Below are positions 17,796 to 26,594 of a stretch of DNA of 47,666 nt, piece after piece. Under the pieces are notes generated by a model. It made no database searches and was not told the DNA's origin. It saw nothing but the letters and a program-made list of their open reading frames with translations. The position numbers were made by a program, and so were the translations under genes. Source of the DNA: Nitrospira japonica (GTDB lineage: Bacteria > Nitrospirota > Thermodesulfovibrionia > Thermodesulfovibrionales > SM23-35); NCBI GenBank assembly GCA_020725385.1, contig DYFC01000030.1:1-47666 (forward strand), in the 5' to 3' direction. Position 1 is the stretch's first letter; each line of letters begins with the position of its first letter.

Positions 17796-19913
17796 AGTTT
17801 TTTTATCCAGGTCAAGCAGATTTTTTACTGTAATAAGCATCTCGTTTTTTTCGAATGGTTTTTTTAGATATGCATCTATCATTAGACCAAGCTCATGAAG
17901 AGGTTTCTCCAGGTAACCTGAAATTGCTAATATTCTGATATCTTTTCTTATTTTTCTGAGATTTATTATAACTTCTTCACCATCCATTAAAGGCATCATA
18001 ATATCTGTTATGATAAGTTGTATATTTTTGTTCTGTTCTTTGAATAAATTTATAGCATTCATAGGATTATTTTCAGCAATAACAATATAACCGTGACTCT
18101 CAAGCAAATCTTTAATGAATAAAAGAACATCTTTGTCATCATCAATTAAAAGTATATTTCCAAACCCCTGCAATATTGGCTGGGTAAATTTTTTATACTG
18201 ATATGATATTTTCCCGGAAGCAGGAATATAAATATAAAAACATGTCCCTTTGCCGACCTCGCTGTCAACAGATACATAACCATTGTGATCTTTTACTATT
18301 CCATAAACTGTTGCCAGCCCCAGTCCTGTACCTTTCCCTTTTTCTTTAGTTGTAAAAAATGGGTCGAATATCTTCTGTCTGATTTCCTCCGGTATTCCTA
18401 TGCCTGTGTCAGAAACACTCATAACCACATATTTCCCCGGCGTAACGTATGTAGGGACATCGGATGATTTATTCTCAATTATTGTAGATTTTGTTTTAAT
18501 TTCAATCAATCCTCCATCAGGCATGGCATCTTTAGCATTGACAACAAGATTCATGATTACCTGTTCTATTTGATTGGGTTCTCCTTCTATAAAAGGAATA
18601 TTTTCATCCAGATTTATTTTTACTCCAATTCTTTTATCCAGTACACCATCAAAAAGTTTTGCGGAATCGTTAATAACATCATTGAGATTAAAAGGAACTT
18701 TCTCGGTTGAATCCCTTCTTGCAAAACTGAGAAGTTTAGATACCATTATCCCGGCTTTCCGGGAAGCTCCTTCAATATTTCTGACTCTTTTCTTTGAAAC
18801 TTCATCAAGCTTGCTGTATTCAAGCAATAACTCGGAATTCCCGAGTATCGCTGTTAAAATATTATTGAAATTGTGAGCTATTCCTCCGGCAAGAGCCCCG
18901 ATAGATTCCATTTTCTGGGAATGTATAAGCTGCTCCTGTATTCTTTTCTTTTCGGTTATATCTCTGCAAAAGTGAAGTATATGAATTTTACCATCAATAT
19001 CCAGAGCCCTTGCACTTATTTCAACAAATATTTTCTCGCCATCTTTTTTGAAATGAGTTGTTTCATAAAGAAGTGTTTCGCCGTTCAAAATCCTCTGTAT
19101 GCGTTCTTCTATTTTTTCTTTATTTTCTGAAGGTTCAAGCGATTCGATATTAGCATCTTTTAATGATTTAGATTCAAAACCATATGTCTCATAAAACTTA
19201 TTATTCACTGAAGTTATTTTTCCAGTTGGATCGGTAATAATAATTGCATCAGTAGCATTATCAAAAATTGACCTGTACCATGCCTCTGAAACTTTATAAG
19301 CTTTAGTCCTTTCCTGAACAAGATCTTCAAGTTCCTGATTCTTTATTGATAACTCATATTCAAGTGAGAGTTTTTTGATGAGCAACTTTTGGTTTACATA
19401 CCTCCAACCAATACTGCCTAATAATGCTGCCAATAGAAAAATATTATTGTTAATGAAGATTCTCATGTTGGTAATAGAATCAAGTAAAATAATAGGTATT
19501 ACATAAATGGCATAAATGAACACGTTCACAAAAGCTATATATTTTGCAGATATAGGTAAGAATCCTAATATAAAAACACTAAGAATTATCATCCCTGCAT
19601 AGTATGTAGATTGATGACCACCGAAAGATAAGATCATTAATTCAATCATTACTGCTGTTATTAACGGTGCAAAAAATATTATGATTTTTTGTATTGTTTC
19701 TTTGTTATATTTTTTATACAGAAAATAAATAATAATTGTTAAAGAAGCAGCTATTAATCTATAGATTAAAAATTTTATAAAATTTTCCGGGGTTACTAAA
19801 TAATCAAGAATGCAAAGAAATATATCAATAAATGCTCCGATAAGAAGAAGAATTGCACCAAGTGATCTTGTAAGTTCATAAACTTCTTTTTTTATATACT
19901 CCTGCTTACTCAT
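17781..19913 (-). CDS. Hybrid sensor histidine kinase with membrane domain, PAS and receiver
   Basis: 710 residues. Five or six hydrophobic segments fill residues about 15-170, followed by a coiled linker and a PAS domain (about 208-325, ending [10 protein letters not shown]). The HisKA box is [16 protein letters not shown] with phospho-acceptor His347. The HATPase has the G boxes [11 protein letters not shown] and [15 protein letters not shown]-terminal receiver has LLIDDDKD and phospho-acceptor Asp637 in [11 protein letters not shown], with KKPF after it. It senses an unknown signal at the membrane. It lies 48 bases downstream of the CrtI-like gene and could be part of the lipid cassette transcript. 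No Shine-Dalgarno is visible. The 3' end overlaps fabH by 15 bases. Confidence 0.92.
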   Translation of the reverse strand: MSKQEYIKKEVYELTRSLGAILLLIGAFIDIFLCILDYLVTPENFIKFLIYRLIAASLTIIIYFLYKKYNKETIQKIIIFFAPLITAVMIELMILSFGGHQSTYYAGMIILSVFILGFLPISAKYIAFVNVFIYAIYVIPIILLDSITNMRIFINNNIFLLAALLGSIGWRYVNQKLLIKKLSLEYELSIKNQELEDLVQERTKAYKVSEAWYRSIFDNATDAIIITDPTGKITSVNNKFYETYGFESKSLKDANIESLEPSENKEKIEERIQRILNGETLLYETTHFKKDGEKIFVEISARALDIDGKIHILHFCRDITEKKRIQEQLIHSQKMESIGALAGGIAHNFNNILTAILGNSELLLEYSKLDEVSKKRVRNIEGASRKAGIMVSKLLSFARRDSTEKVPFNLNDVINDSAKLFDGVLDKRIGVKINLDENIPFIEGEPNQIEQVIMNLVVNAKDAMPDGGLIEIKTKSTIIENKSSDVPTYVTPGKYVVMSVSDTGIGIPEEIRQKIFDPFFTTKEKGKGTGLGLATVYGIVKDHNGYVSVDSEVGKGTCFYIYIPASGKISYQYKKFTQPILQGFGNILLIDDDKDVLLFIKDLLESHGYIVIAENNPMNAINLFKEQNKNIQLIITDIMMPLMDGEEVIINLRKIRKDIRILAISGYLEKPLHELGLMIDAYLKKPFEKNEMLITVKNLLDLDKKTLPFY

Positions 19914-19961
19914 AAAATAAGTTTAGCGCAATCAAAAAACAAAAACAATAGAGGTAAAAAA

Positions 19962-21374
19962 TTATCTTTTAAAATTTTTAATGATTTTTTGAGCTGTTTC
20001 ATAACCAATGTATGTCACACCAGGAATACCAAAACCATGAGTTGTCCAGTGCCCTGTCATAAAAAGACCATCTATAAATGTGTTTTTGATAAAACCTGGT
20101 AAAACAAGTTGAGAAGTTATCCCGGCCCATCCAAATGAAGCGCCCTTATAATTAGATGTATATTTAAACAATGTATATGGTGTTGCAGCTTCTTTAAATT
20201 TAATATTGTCGGATATGTTTTCAATCGATAATTTTTCTATTTTGTCTAAAAGTAGATTCATTATCACCTTTTTATTCTCGGTCCAATACATTTTATTTTT
20301 AAATGAAGCATTAATAAAAAATGTCACGCTTTTTCTGTCGGGGAAAATATGCATCATTAAATTATTTATATCATTGAAAAATCCTTTTTTAGAATTAAAA
20401 TAATTTTTATCTAAATTATAATCAAATAGATACCAAATATTAGAACCTGGTTCAAAGTAATTGCCATAAAAAGGCTCTTTTAACCCTACATATATAATAA
20501 AAACCGAAAGAGAAGGGCTCATTTTTTTAATAGTATTTAAAAAAGTTTTATCAATAAATTCTTTACCTAACAATTTTAAATATGTTTGCCTCATATCGCA
20601 ATTAGATATAACATATTTTGAAGAAACCTGTTCATTATTTAATAGTCTAATTCCTAGTGCATTTTTACCATCACAAATAATTTTATTAACTTTAGAAGAC
20701 AATAAAAGTTCACCACCATTTTCTTTAAATATTTCTACAAGAGCATTAGCTAAATTTTGCATTCCTCCTTCAGGATAATATCCGCCGTCTAAAAGAAATT
20801 CTTTGAATAATTTTAATCCTAAGAAAGCAGATAACTTTGAAGGTGGCAAGCCGCTATTGCCAAATATTGGAAAAGATAGAACACTTTTAATTTTTGATGA
20901 AGAAAAAAAAGAATCCAATATTTGTGAGAAATTGCTTTTTCTGATGCTGATAGAGATATTCTTTTCTGAATTTATTAAAAAATTAAAAAAACGTTCTATA
21001 TTATAATTTTCATTAGGAAAAGCTTCCTGAAAATTCTTAATGGTATTATTGATATCAGAATAGAAAGAAACCTGTAAATCAGGTGTAATGATAATATCTG
21101 AAGGGTCACAGTGATAAATATTTATTTTTTCCTTTATCTTTAATTCATTAAATATTTTTCCTAAAGGTCCAAAACGCATTCCACCAAATGAATGAGCTGC
21201 TGCATCAAATGTGAATTCTCCTCTTTTGAACGAAGTACAATATCCGCCGGGTTTGTTATGTTGTTCTGCGATTAGTACTTTCATGCCTGCTTTTGCGAGG
21301 TAACAGCCACAGACAAGGCCACCAATTCCTGCGCCGATAATTATTGCATCGTATTCATTTGCACTTTTTTTCAT
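19962..21374 (-). CDS. Phytoene desaturase/carotenoid isomerase-like FAD oxidoreductase
   Basis: 470 residues. The N-terminus has the FAD-binding Rossmann motif AIIIGAGIGGLVCG followed by the acidic strand end LIAEQ and GGYCTSF. The C-terminus has the second FAD block GLFMTGHWTTHGFGIPGVTY. This is the CrtI/CrtISO/RetSat-like group, which desaturates, isomerises or saturates polyene chains. No phytoene synthase or other carotenoid gene is nearby. Instead it follows an ACP gene by 1 base and belongs to the KS-FabZ-KS-ACP cassette, so an acyl or polyene chain is a more likely substrate. It is strongly AT-rich, with many Lys, Asn and Ile. Confidence 0.8.
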   Translation of the reverse strand: MKKSANEYDAIIIGAGIGGLVCGCYLAKAGMKVLIAEQHNKPGGYCTSFKRGEFTFDAAAHSFGGMRFGPLGKIFNELKIKEKINIYHCDPSDIIITPDLQVSFYSDINNTIKNFQEAFPNENYNIERFFNFLINSEKNISISIRKSNFSQILDSFFSSSKIKSVLSFPIFGNSGLPPSKLSAFLGLKLFKEFLLDGGYYPEGGMQNLANALVEIFKENGGELLLSSKVNKIICDGKNALGIRLLNNEQVSSKYVISNCDMRQTYLKLLGKEFIDKTFLNTIKKMSPSLSVFIIYVGLKEPFYGNYFEPGSNIWYLFDYNLDKNYFNSKKGFFNDINNLMMHIFPDRKSVTFFINASFKNKMYWTENKKVIMNLLLDKIEKLSIENISDNIKFKEAATPYTLFKYTSNYKGASFGWAGITSQLVLPGFIKNTFIDGLFMTGHWTTHGFGIPGVTYIGYETAQKIIKNFKR

Positions 21375-21375
21375 T

Positions 21376-21633
21376 TTAGTTTTCCTTGTGATTTAACATT
21401 CCATGAACTAATTCAACTGCATCGTTCAGGGTTACAATCTTAGGTACGTCTTCATCTCTGACCGATATTTTATATTTTTTTTCTATTGCTACAGTGATTT
21501 CTATTGCTTTGATTGAGTCTATTTCAAGTTCATTTATTAAATTCGTTTCCGGTTTTATATCTTCTAAGTCATATCCTGACACATCTGATATTATTTCTCT
21601 TATTTCGTCTTCAAGTACTTTTTTATCAACCAT
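21376..21633 (-). CDS. Acyl carrier protein
   Basis: 85 residues, acidic, with the phosphopantetheine site ELEIDSIKAIEI (Ser40). The usual DSL is DSI here, as often seen in specialised ACPs rather than the housekeeping one. The helix pattern II..VSGYDLEDIKPETNLI is classical. It would carry the growing chain for the ketosynthases at 22300-25209. The ribosome binding site AAGGGGGAAG is strong. It ends 1 base before the oxidoreductase gene. The GIY-YIG insertion separates it from the ketosynthases upstream. Confidence 0.9.
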   Translation of the reverse strand: MVDKKVLEDEIREIISDVSGYDLEDIKPETNLINELEIDSIKAIEITVAIEKKYKISVRDEDVPKIVTLNDAVELVHGMLNHKEN

Positions 21634-21723
21634 TCTTCCCCCTTATTAATTTAAAGTTTTTTAGTTCTCCTCCAATTTAGTTGCTTAAAAACTCTCTTTT
21701 AATACTCTTGCGAAAACTTCTGC

Positions 21724-21747
21724 GTCATTCCTGCGAAAGCAGGAATC
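21724..21747. repeat. GTCATTCC-type palindromic element, left copy
   Basis: ATTCCTGC-GAAA-GCAGGAAT is a perfect 8-bp stem with a 4-base loop (21727-21746), preceded by GTC and followed by CT. It is of the GTCATTCC...GGAATC class of dispersed extragenic palindromes. Its bases encode the last residues and stop codon of the GIY-YIG gene. Confidence 0.75.
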
Positions 21748-22042
21748 TAAATTCTTTACATATGGTTTTATACAAGTCTATCCAATAAGGATTATTTTTC
21801 TCAATCAATTGTAATTTCCAATCCCTTCGCCATTTCTTTATCTGTTTTTCTCTTGTAATAGCAGATTCTATAGATTCATGTATTTCATACCACACAAGTT
21901 TATGAACACCATATTTTTTGGTAAATCCTTCAACCAATCCATTTTTATGTTCATATACCCTTTTAATGATGTTAGATGTAACACCTATATACAGCGTTCC
22001 ATTGCGTTTACTGCAAAGAATATATACATAGTAGTTTTTCAT
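21725..22042 (-). CDS. GIY-YIG nuclease family protein (UPF0213-like)
   Basis: 105 residues with a single GIY-YIG domain: YYVYILCSKRNGTLYIGVT at the start, the catalytic arginine in NIIKRVYEHK, and the later ESAITREKQIKKWRRDWK block with the conserved glutamate region. Function in this small family is unclear, and a DNA nicking or mobile role is possible. It is bracketed by inverted copies of a palindromic repeat (21724-21747 and 22051-22080), and its last residues and stop are encoded by the left palindrome. It sits between the ketosynthase and ACP genes, which otherwise form one operon, and so looks like a later insertion. No ribosome binding site is visible. Confidence 0.85.
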   Translation of the reverse strand: MKNYYVYILCSKRNGTLYIGVTSNIIKRVYEHKNGLVEGFTKKYGVHKLVWYEIHESIESAITREKQIKKWRRDWKLQLIEKNNPYWIDLYKTICKEFRFLLSQE

Positions 22043-22050
22043 ATTTTTCT

Positions 22051-22080
22051 GGATTCCCGCTTAAAGACTGCGGGAATGAC
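22051..22080. repeat. GTCATTCC-type palindromic element, right copy (inverted)
   Basis: ATTCCCGC (22053-22060), a 9-base loop, then GCGGGAAT (22070-22077), followed by GAC. The outer bases GG...GAC are in the opposite orientation to the copy at 21724-21747. A further partial copy, CATTCGTTCGGAATGAC, lies around 22139-22155. The remaining sequence to 22299 has no gene that I can see. Confidence 0.7.
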
Positions 22081-22299
22081 GACTTTAACATACTTTTTTT
22101 TGTACAACGTTTATTTTAAGCTGTCTATAAGATTTCTCACATTCGTTCGGAATGACAAAAAAGTAATTATAACATCGACACTGAATCAAGTGATGACTCT
22201 TTTTTGTCATTTTCTGGCCATCTGGTTCCACCAAACAAATGGCGGACAAGCAAGCCAGAGGATAAACCTGACCGGAGAATCCAAAAAATAAACTTAAAT

Positions 22300-23511
22300 C
22301 TACTCACTATACTTTTTAAGAATAAGACAAGCATTATTTCCTCCAAAAGCGTATGAATTGTTTAAAGCAATATTAATTGTATGCTTTCTTGATTTATTCG
22401 GAACACAGTCAATATCGCATTCAGGATCAGGCGTTTCATAGTTAATTGTTGGTGGTATTTCATCATAAAATATTGCTAATGCGCATGTGACGGCTTCAAG
22501 GGCAGATGCTGCACCCATCGCATGGCCAAGCATAGATTTAATAGAACTTACAGGAATATCTTTATATCTGTCTCCAAATACTCTTTTAATAGCCAGACAT
22601 TCTGTCCTGTCATTGGCAATTGTGCCAGTGCCGTGAGCGCTTATGTAGTCAATATCTTCTTTTTTAACTCCTGAATTATTTAAGGCTTTTAACATACAAT
22701 TCTCAACACCATCAACTGAAGGAAGTGTCATGTGTCCGGCATCACAACTTAGACCATAACCTAAAACTTCTGCATAGATTCTGGCATTTCTTTTTAAGGC
22801 GGATTCAAGTTTTTCGAGTATAACAATTCCTGCACCTTCGGCAACCATCATGCCTTTTCTATTTTTATCAAAAGGCTGGCATTTCTCGGGAGCCACTGCT
22901 GAGAGTTGATTGAAACCTGTGAAGGCAACTCTTGAGAATGGATCAGAGCCACCTACAACCATAATGTCTGCTTTCCCGAGTTTAATTAGGTCAAATCCAT
23001 AGCCAATGGCATAATTTCCAGCAGAACATGCTGTACTAAACATTATTGAGGGTCCATTAAAGTAAAATAATTCTTCGATTATTGTAACAGTAGAATGAGG
23101 CGGTATTTGACATATAATTTTGTTGTCAATTTCAATATCTTTATTTATAAGAAATTCATTAATAATTTCAGTATTTTGTCCAGACCCAAGAGTTGTTCCG
23201 ATACATGTTCCAATTATAGTATTTTTATTTTCAGTGTCTATTTTTGAATCCTCGAGAGCTAGTCTTGTGGCGCACAAAGCAAACTCGGATGCACGGCTAT
23301 ATTTTTTTATATTTTCTTCAGAAAAATATTGTTCAAAACTAAAATCTTTTACCTGACCGCCGTTATGTGTAAAATGTTTTGATGTATCAAATGCAGTTAC
23401 AGAACTTATACCGGATTTTCCTGCAAGAAGGTTCTTCCAGAACTCCTGCCATCCGATACCTATTGATGAAACAACCCCTAATCCTGTTATCGCAACTCTT
23501 GTCTTATTCAT
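22300..23511 (-). CDS. Beta-ketoacyl-ACP synthase II-like (catalytically complete KS)
   Basis: 403 residues from the ATG at 23511; a GTG at 23520 would add three. The thiolase-fold catalytic set is complete: Cys162 in FSTACSAGNYAI, His293 in SAHGTGT, Lys325 and His330 in KSMLGHAMGAA. It condenses malonyl-ACP with an acyl chain. It overlaps the FabZ gene by 8 bases, so translation is coupled. The partner ketosynthase at 23977-25209 lacks both histidines, so the pair resembles the KS/chain-length-factor arrangement of type II polyketide or aryl polyene systems. Housekeeping FabF is a less likely identity, given the cassette context. Confidence 0.9.
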   Translation of the reverse strand: MNKTRVAITGLGVVSSIGIGWQEFWKNLLAGKSGISSVTAFDTSKHFTHNGGQVKDFSFEQYFSEENIKKYSRASEFALCATRLALEDSKIDTENKNTIIGTCIGTTLGSGQNTEIINEFLINKDIEIDNKIICQIPPHSTVTIIEELFYFNGPSIMFSTACSAGNYAIGYGFDLIKLGKADIMVVGGSDPFSRVAFTGFNQLSAVAPEKCQPFDKNRKGMMVAEGAGIVILEKLESALKRNARIYAEVLGYGLSCDAGHMTLPSVDGVENCMLKALNNSGVKKEDIDYISAHGTGTIANDRTECLAIKRVFGDRYKDIPVSSIKSMLGHAMGAASALEAVTCALAIFYDEIPPTINYETPDPECDIDCVPNKSRKHTINIALNNSYAFGGNNACLILKKYSE

Positions 23512-23941
23512 CTTGAACACTGAAAACTAATTCAGCCTCCGATACTTTTTTGTCTTCTACAAATGCTTCTCCTGATACAAAAGCTCCATTGGGAAGGGAT
23601 TTAACATTAACTACTTTAATCTTAATCTGATCACCCGGAACAACAGGATGATGAAACCGTGCTTTAACAGAGCCAAATAGATATATTTGTGGTTTCTCAT
23701 TTGGATTTTCTTTTGCTGATGCAAAAAGAATTATGGATGCCTGTGCCATTGCTTCAATAATAGCAGCACCGGGCATAATCGCTCTATCAGGGAAATGGCC
23801 TAAAAAGAAAATATCATTTCCCGATATGTTTTTGATTGCCACTGCGGATTTCCCGGGTTCAAGTTCAATAACTTTATCAATCATAATAAACGGAAATCTT
23901 TGGGGCAATATTTTCTTGATTTCTTCAAAACTCATTATCAT
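23504..23941 (-). CDS. 3-hydroxyacyl-ACP dehydratase, FabZ-like
   Basis: 145 residues, a complete hot-dog fold. The catalytic residues are His49 (FLGHFPDRAIMPG) and Glu63 (IIEAMAQAS), the standard FabZ pair. It dehydrates 3-hydroxyacyl-ACP to trans-2-enoyl-ACP, forming double bonds that could remain in a polyene. The ATG at 23941 has GGAGAG eight bases upstream and is preferred over the second ATG two codons later. It lies between the two ketosynthases and overlaps the downstream one. No ketoreductase is present in the cassette, so that step would have to come from the housekeeping FabG. Confidence 0.9.
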   Translation of the reverse strand: MIMSFEEIKKILPQRFPFIMIDKVIELEPGKSAVAIKNISGNDIFFLGHFPDRAIMPGAAIIEAMAQASIILFASAKENPNEKPQIYLFGSVKARFHHPVVPGDQIKIKVVNVKSLPNGAFVSGEAFVEDKKVSEAELVFSVQDE

Positions 23942-23976
23942 TTAATACTCTCCATATTTATAATCTTTTATTTTGC

Positions 23977-25209
23977 TCATGCATATTTGCTTATAATCAA
24001 TGCTGAATTATTACCATAAAAATCAGAAGACAATATAAGGATGTTTTTCAATTCTTTCTTCCTTGTCCCTTCTATAACATAATCAAGGTCACATTCAGGG
24101 TCTTTCTCTTTATAATTAACAGTCTGAGGAATCACACCATAATTCAAGGCTTCAATAGCAGAAGCACAGGCAAGTGCTCCACCGGCAGAATATGTCTCAC
24201 CGAGCATTGATTTTACCGCTGTTACTGGAATTTTATCTGCGTGTTCACCAAAAACTTTTTTTATAACATTTGTTTCAAGCAGGTCAAGCTCTTTTGAAGA
24301 ATTTGCGGATGAAAATATACAGTCTATGTCTTTCAAATCAAGACAGGCATCTTTAAGAGAAATTCTGATAGCATTTTCAAGCCCTTTTCCGCTGCATTTG
24401 AAATAACCTTCAGATGTATAATCAAAAGCATTTGCATATCCGGAAATATATCCAAGAATAGATGCATTTCTTCTTATTGCATGTTTTTCTTCTTCAAGAG
24501 CAATAACAGCAGAGCCTTCAGAAAAAATTATTCCATCCCTTCTTGCGTCGAAAGGACAACATCTTGTATCAGTTCCGTTACTTCCGGATAAACATCCGAA
24601 TGTGTGTAGTATTAAGAATGTATCCTCGCAAAGTTCTTCAACTGCTCCTGCAAAAACAATATCCGCTCTTGCCATACGAATAAAATCCGAAGCGTATGAA
24701 ATAGCATCTATTCCGGAGCAGCACCCTGTTGATATTGTTGTATTAAAACCCTTGATTTTGAACCGTATAGAAATTCTGCTTGCCGGTGAATTAATTACAG
24801 TATTTGGGAAAAAAGAAGGATTAACGTATCTTGGCCCGTCAATCAAACTTGCTCTATCAAATTCTGCTATGCTTTTTAAGCTTCCGAAGGTTGTACCAAT
24901 CGAAACGCCGATAGAATGTGTATTATCCTCTGTTATATTTATCTTGCTGTCATCAATAGCAAGTTTTGCAGCAGAGCAAACCAGTCTTGTGCTTCTATCC
25001 AATTCTCGCAGTCCCTTTTTTTCCAAAAAATTCAAAGGGTCAAAATCAGTTATTTCGCCTCCAATTTTAACAGGATACTTTGAAACATCAAACAACGTGA
25101 TTGGTTTAAAACAAGTTTTACCCTGAAAAAATGCATCCCGAAAAGTATTTCTTCCAATTCCAATTGGCGACAAAACACCTGTACCTGTAATTACAGCTTT
25201 TCTATTCAT
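23977..25209 (-). CDS. Degenerate beta-ketoacyl synthase (chain-length-factor-like)
   Basis: 410 residues, colinear with the neighbouring ketosynthase along its whole length. The active-site cysteine is kept (Cys163 in STGCCSG) and so is Lys333, but the two catalytic histidines are replaced. The SAHGTGT region reads FSSANSSK (His to Ser301), and the second His is Glu338 in KSMLGETY. Such a protein should not decarboxylate malonyl-ACP alone and is probably a structural or chain-length partner of KS 22300-23511. Classical chain-length factors instead lose the cysteine, so this is a different pattern. It starts 1 base after the PilZ-methyltransferase stop. Confidence 0.85.
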   Translation of the reverse strand: MNRKAVITGTGVLSPIGIGRNTFRDAFFQGKTCFKPITLFDVSKYPVKIGGEITDFDPLNFLEKKGLRELDRSTRLVCSAAKLAIDDSKINITEDNTHSIGVSIGTTFGSLKSIAEFDRASLIDGPRYVNPSFFPNTVINSPASRISIRFKIKGFNTTISTGCCSGIDAISYASDFIRMARADIVFAGAVEELCEDTFLILHTFGCLSGSNGTDTRCCPFDARRDGIIFSEGSAVIALEEEKHAIRRNASILGYISGYANAFDYTSEGYFKCSGKGLENAIRISLKDACLDLKDIDCIFSSANSSKELDLLETNVIKKVFGEHADKIPVTAVKSMLGETYSAGGALACASAIEALNYGVIPQTVNYKEKDPECDLDYVIEGTRKKELKNILILSSDFYGNNSALIISKYA

Positions 25210-25210
25210 G

Positions 25211-26491
25211 TTATTTCTTTATCAGATAAAAAACTATTAAACCTGTTTTTTCACGTTGTTCGGAAATTTGGTTTAATGGTATATTCGCTTTTGTAAAAAT
25301 ATCAACAAAATCCTCTTCTGTTCTCTGAAGGAATCCGTCCCAGTCAACAATCCAGTGATATTCCTGAGAACGATAGCGCATAGAATCTTTAAAGGATGTT
25401 ATCAGAACACCTCCTGGATTTAATAACTCATATAAAGCACTAAATAATTTCACCAGAAATTCTGATTCAAGATAATCAAATAATCCGACACTGTAAATTA
25501 TATCCTGTTTTCCAAATTCAGCCATATTTAGTTCATTATCAAACATTCTTATTGCATTATATTTTCTGAGAACTACCTGGTTTGAAAAAACAGGATTTAA
25601 ATTTGTGAATGAAAGTCTATTTGCTGCAAATGCGAGTGCATCATCATCAAGGTCTATGCATGTAATTTTTGTTCCGGACTTTTCAATTAAGCTTGAAAGT
25701 TCAAATACTTCACGACATGAGCCGCAAGCTATATTTAAAACTTTGGGTTTTTGTCTTTGGGATATTTCTTCTTTCAGAATATTCTTAAGCTCATTTAATC
25801 TATTTCTAACACCTGTACCGAGCGGCCATCCAAGACAATATAAGTCAAGATAATATCCGAACCCTTTTGATAAAGGTGTGTTTCGGTATATTGTCTCAAG
25901 AGTCTTATAATCTCCCTGATACCCTTGAGGCCATATTCTTGCTCTATTAATACAAAAGCTTTTTGAGAAGATTTTATTTGTTTTCTGGTGAAATCTTACT
26001 CTTGCATCCTTAATTATTTCTTCATCATTAACTGCAATCTCAAATAACCTGCAAGAATTTAGTACATCATTAAATGCATCTTCAATAGATGCCATTATAT
26101 CTTCTGGTTTTTCATTAGGATTATCACAACGCTTTTCAATTTCTTCAAGTCTCTTTATGAATATATCTGTAGCTTCATCAAGTTGTCTGATATTTTTCCC
26201 GTCAAGTTCAATGCCTGCCCTGTATCTGTCATTGTAACGAGCCGACCATCTAACAAATCCAGCAGTTTTATCAAAACCATTTTTGAACCAGAGCATATGT
26301 CCGGGTGTTAATGGATATTCTGTTTCTATACAAATGCCTGCTTCACTAATATTTAATGCTTTACCATTTAAGTCAATCCATTTGCGTTTTCTGTCTTCTT
26401 TTACGCTTAAAGAATAAGCAATAACTTCTGTAAAAGGTTTTCTCTCGAATCTTCTTAATTTCTCATATTGCATAGTTTTTGCATTCTGCAT
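25211..26491 (-). CDS. PilZ domain fused to class I SAM methyltransferase
   Basis: 426 residues. Residues about 11-115 form a PilZ domain with both c-di-GMP motifs, R13xxxR17 (RRFER) and NISEAG (47-52). A helical linker (about 130-245) leads to a Rossmann methyltransferase, with motif I VLNIACGSCREVFEL (251-265), acidic Asp280 at the end of strand 2, and SVGLFDYL further on. Related methyltransferases include PhcB-type makers of hydroxy-fatty-acid methyl esters, so an acyl substrate is plausible but unproven. It is the first gene of the KS2-fabZ-KS1 run, directly abutting KS2. The ribosome binding site GGGGGTAGAGAG is good. c-di-GMP control of activity is inferred from the domain. Confidence 0.85.
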   Translation of the reverse strand: MQNAKTMQYEKLRRFERKPFTEVIAYSLSVKEDRKRKWIDLNGKALNISEAGICIETEYPLTPGHMLWFKNGFDKTAGFVRWSARYNDRYRAGIELDGKNIRQLDEATDIFIKRLEEIEKRCDNPNEKPEDIMASIEDAFNDVLNSCRLFEIAVNDEEIIKDARVRFHQKTNKIFSKSFCINRARIWPQGYQGDYKTLETIYRNTPLSKGFGYYLDLYCLGWPLGTGVRNRLNELKNILKEEISQRQKPKVLNIACGSCREVFELSSLIEKSGTKITCIDLDDDALAFAANRLSFTNLNPVFSNQVVLRKYNAIRMFDNELNMAEFGKQDIIYSVGLFDYLESEFLVKLFSALYELLNPGGVLITSFKDSMRYRSQEYHWIVDWDGFLQRTEEDFVDIFTKANIPLNQISEQREKTGLIVFYLIKK

Positions 26492-26536
26492 TCTCTCTAC
26501 CCCCTTCTGGAATAGTTTTGGTTTTTAAATTATTTT

Positions 26537-26566
26537 TTAATTATCTTTCAAAACACAAAATTGCAA
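26537..26566 (-). other. Possible 9-residue leader ORF upstream of the PilZ-methyltransferase
   Basis: A very strong Shine-Dalgarno, AAAGAAAGGAGGTG (near 26570-26582 on the minus strand), has no long gene behind it. A TTG at 26566-26564 at suitable spacing opens MQFCVLKDN followed by TAA. The real gene starts 46 bases further at 26491 with its own site. It may be a leader peptide or a remnant start. Confidence 0.3.
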
Positions 26567-26594
26567 ATTCACCTCCTTTCTTTTAAGTTTATAT

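Noticed and set aside
19962-21374. Carotenoid biosynthesis
   Set aside because: Only a CrtI-like enzyme is present; no phytoene synthase or GGPP synthase, and the neighbours are acyl-chain genes.
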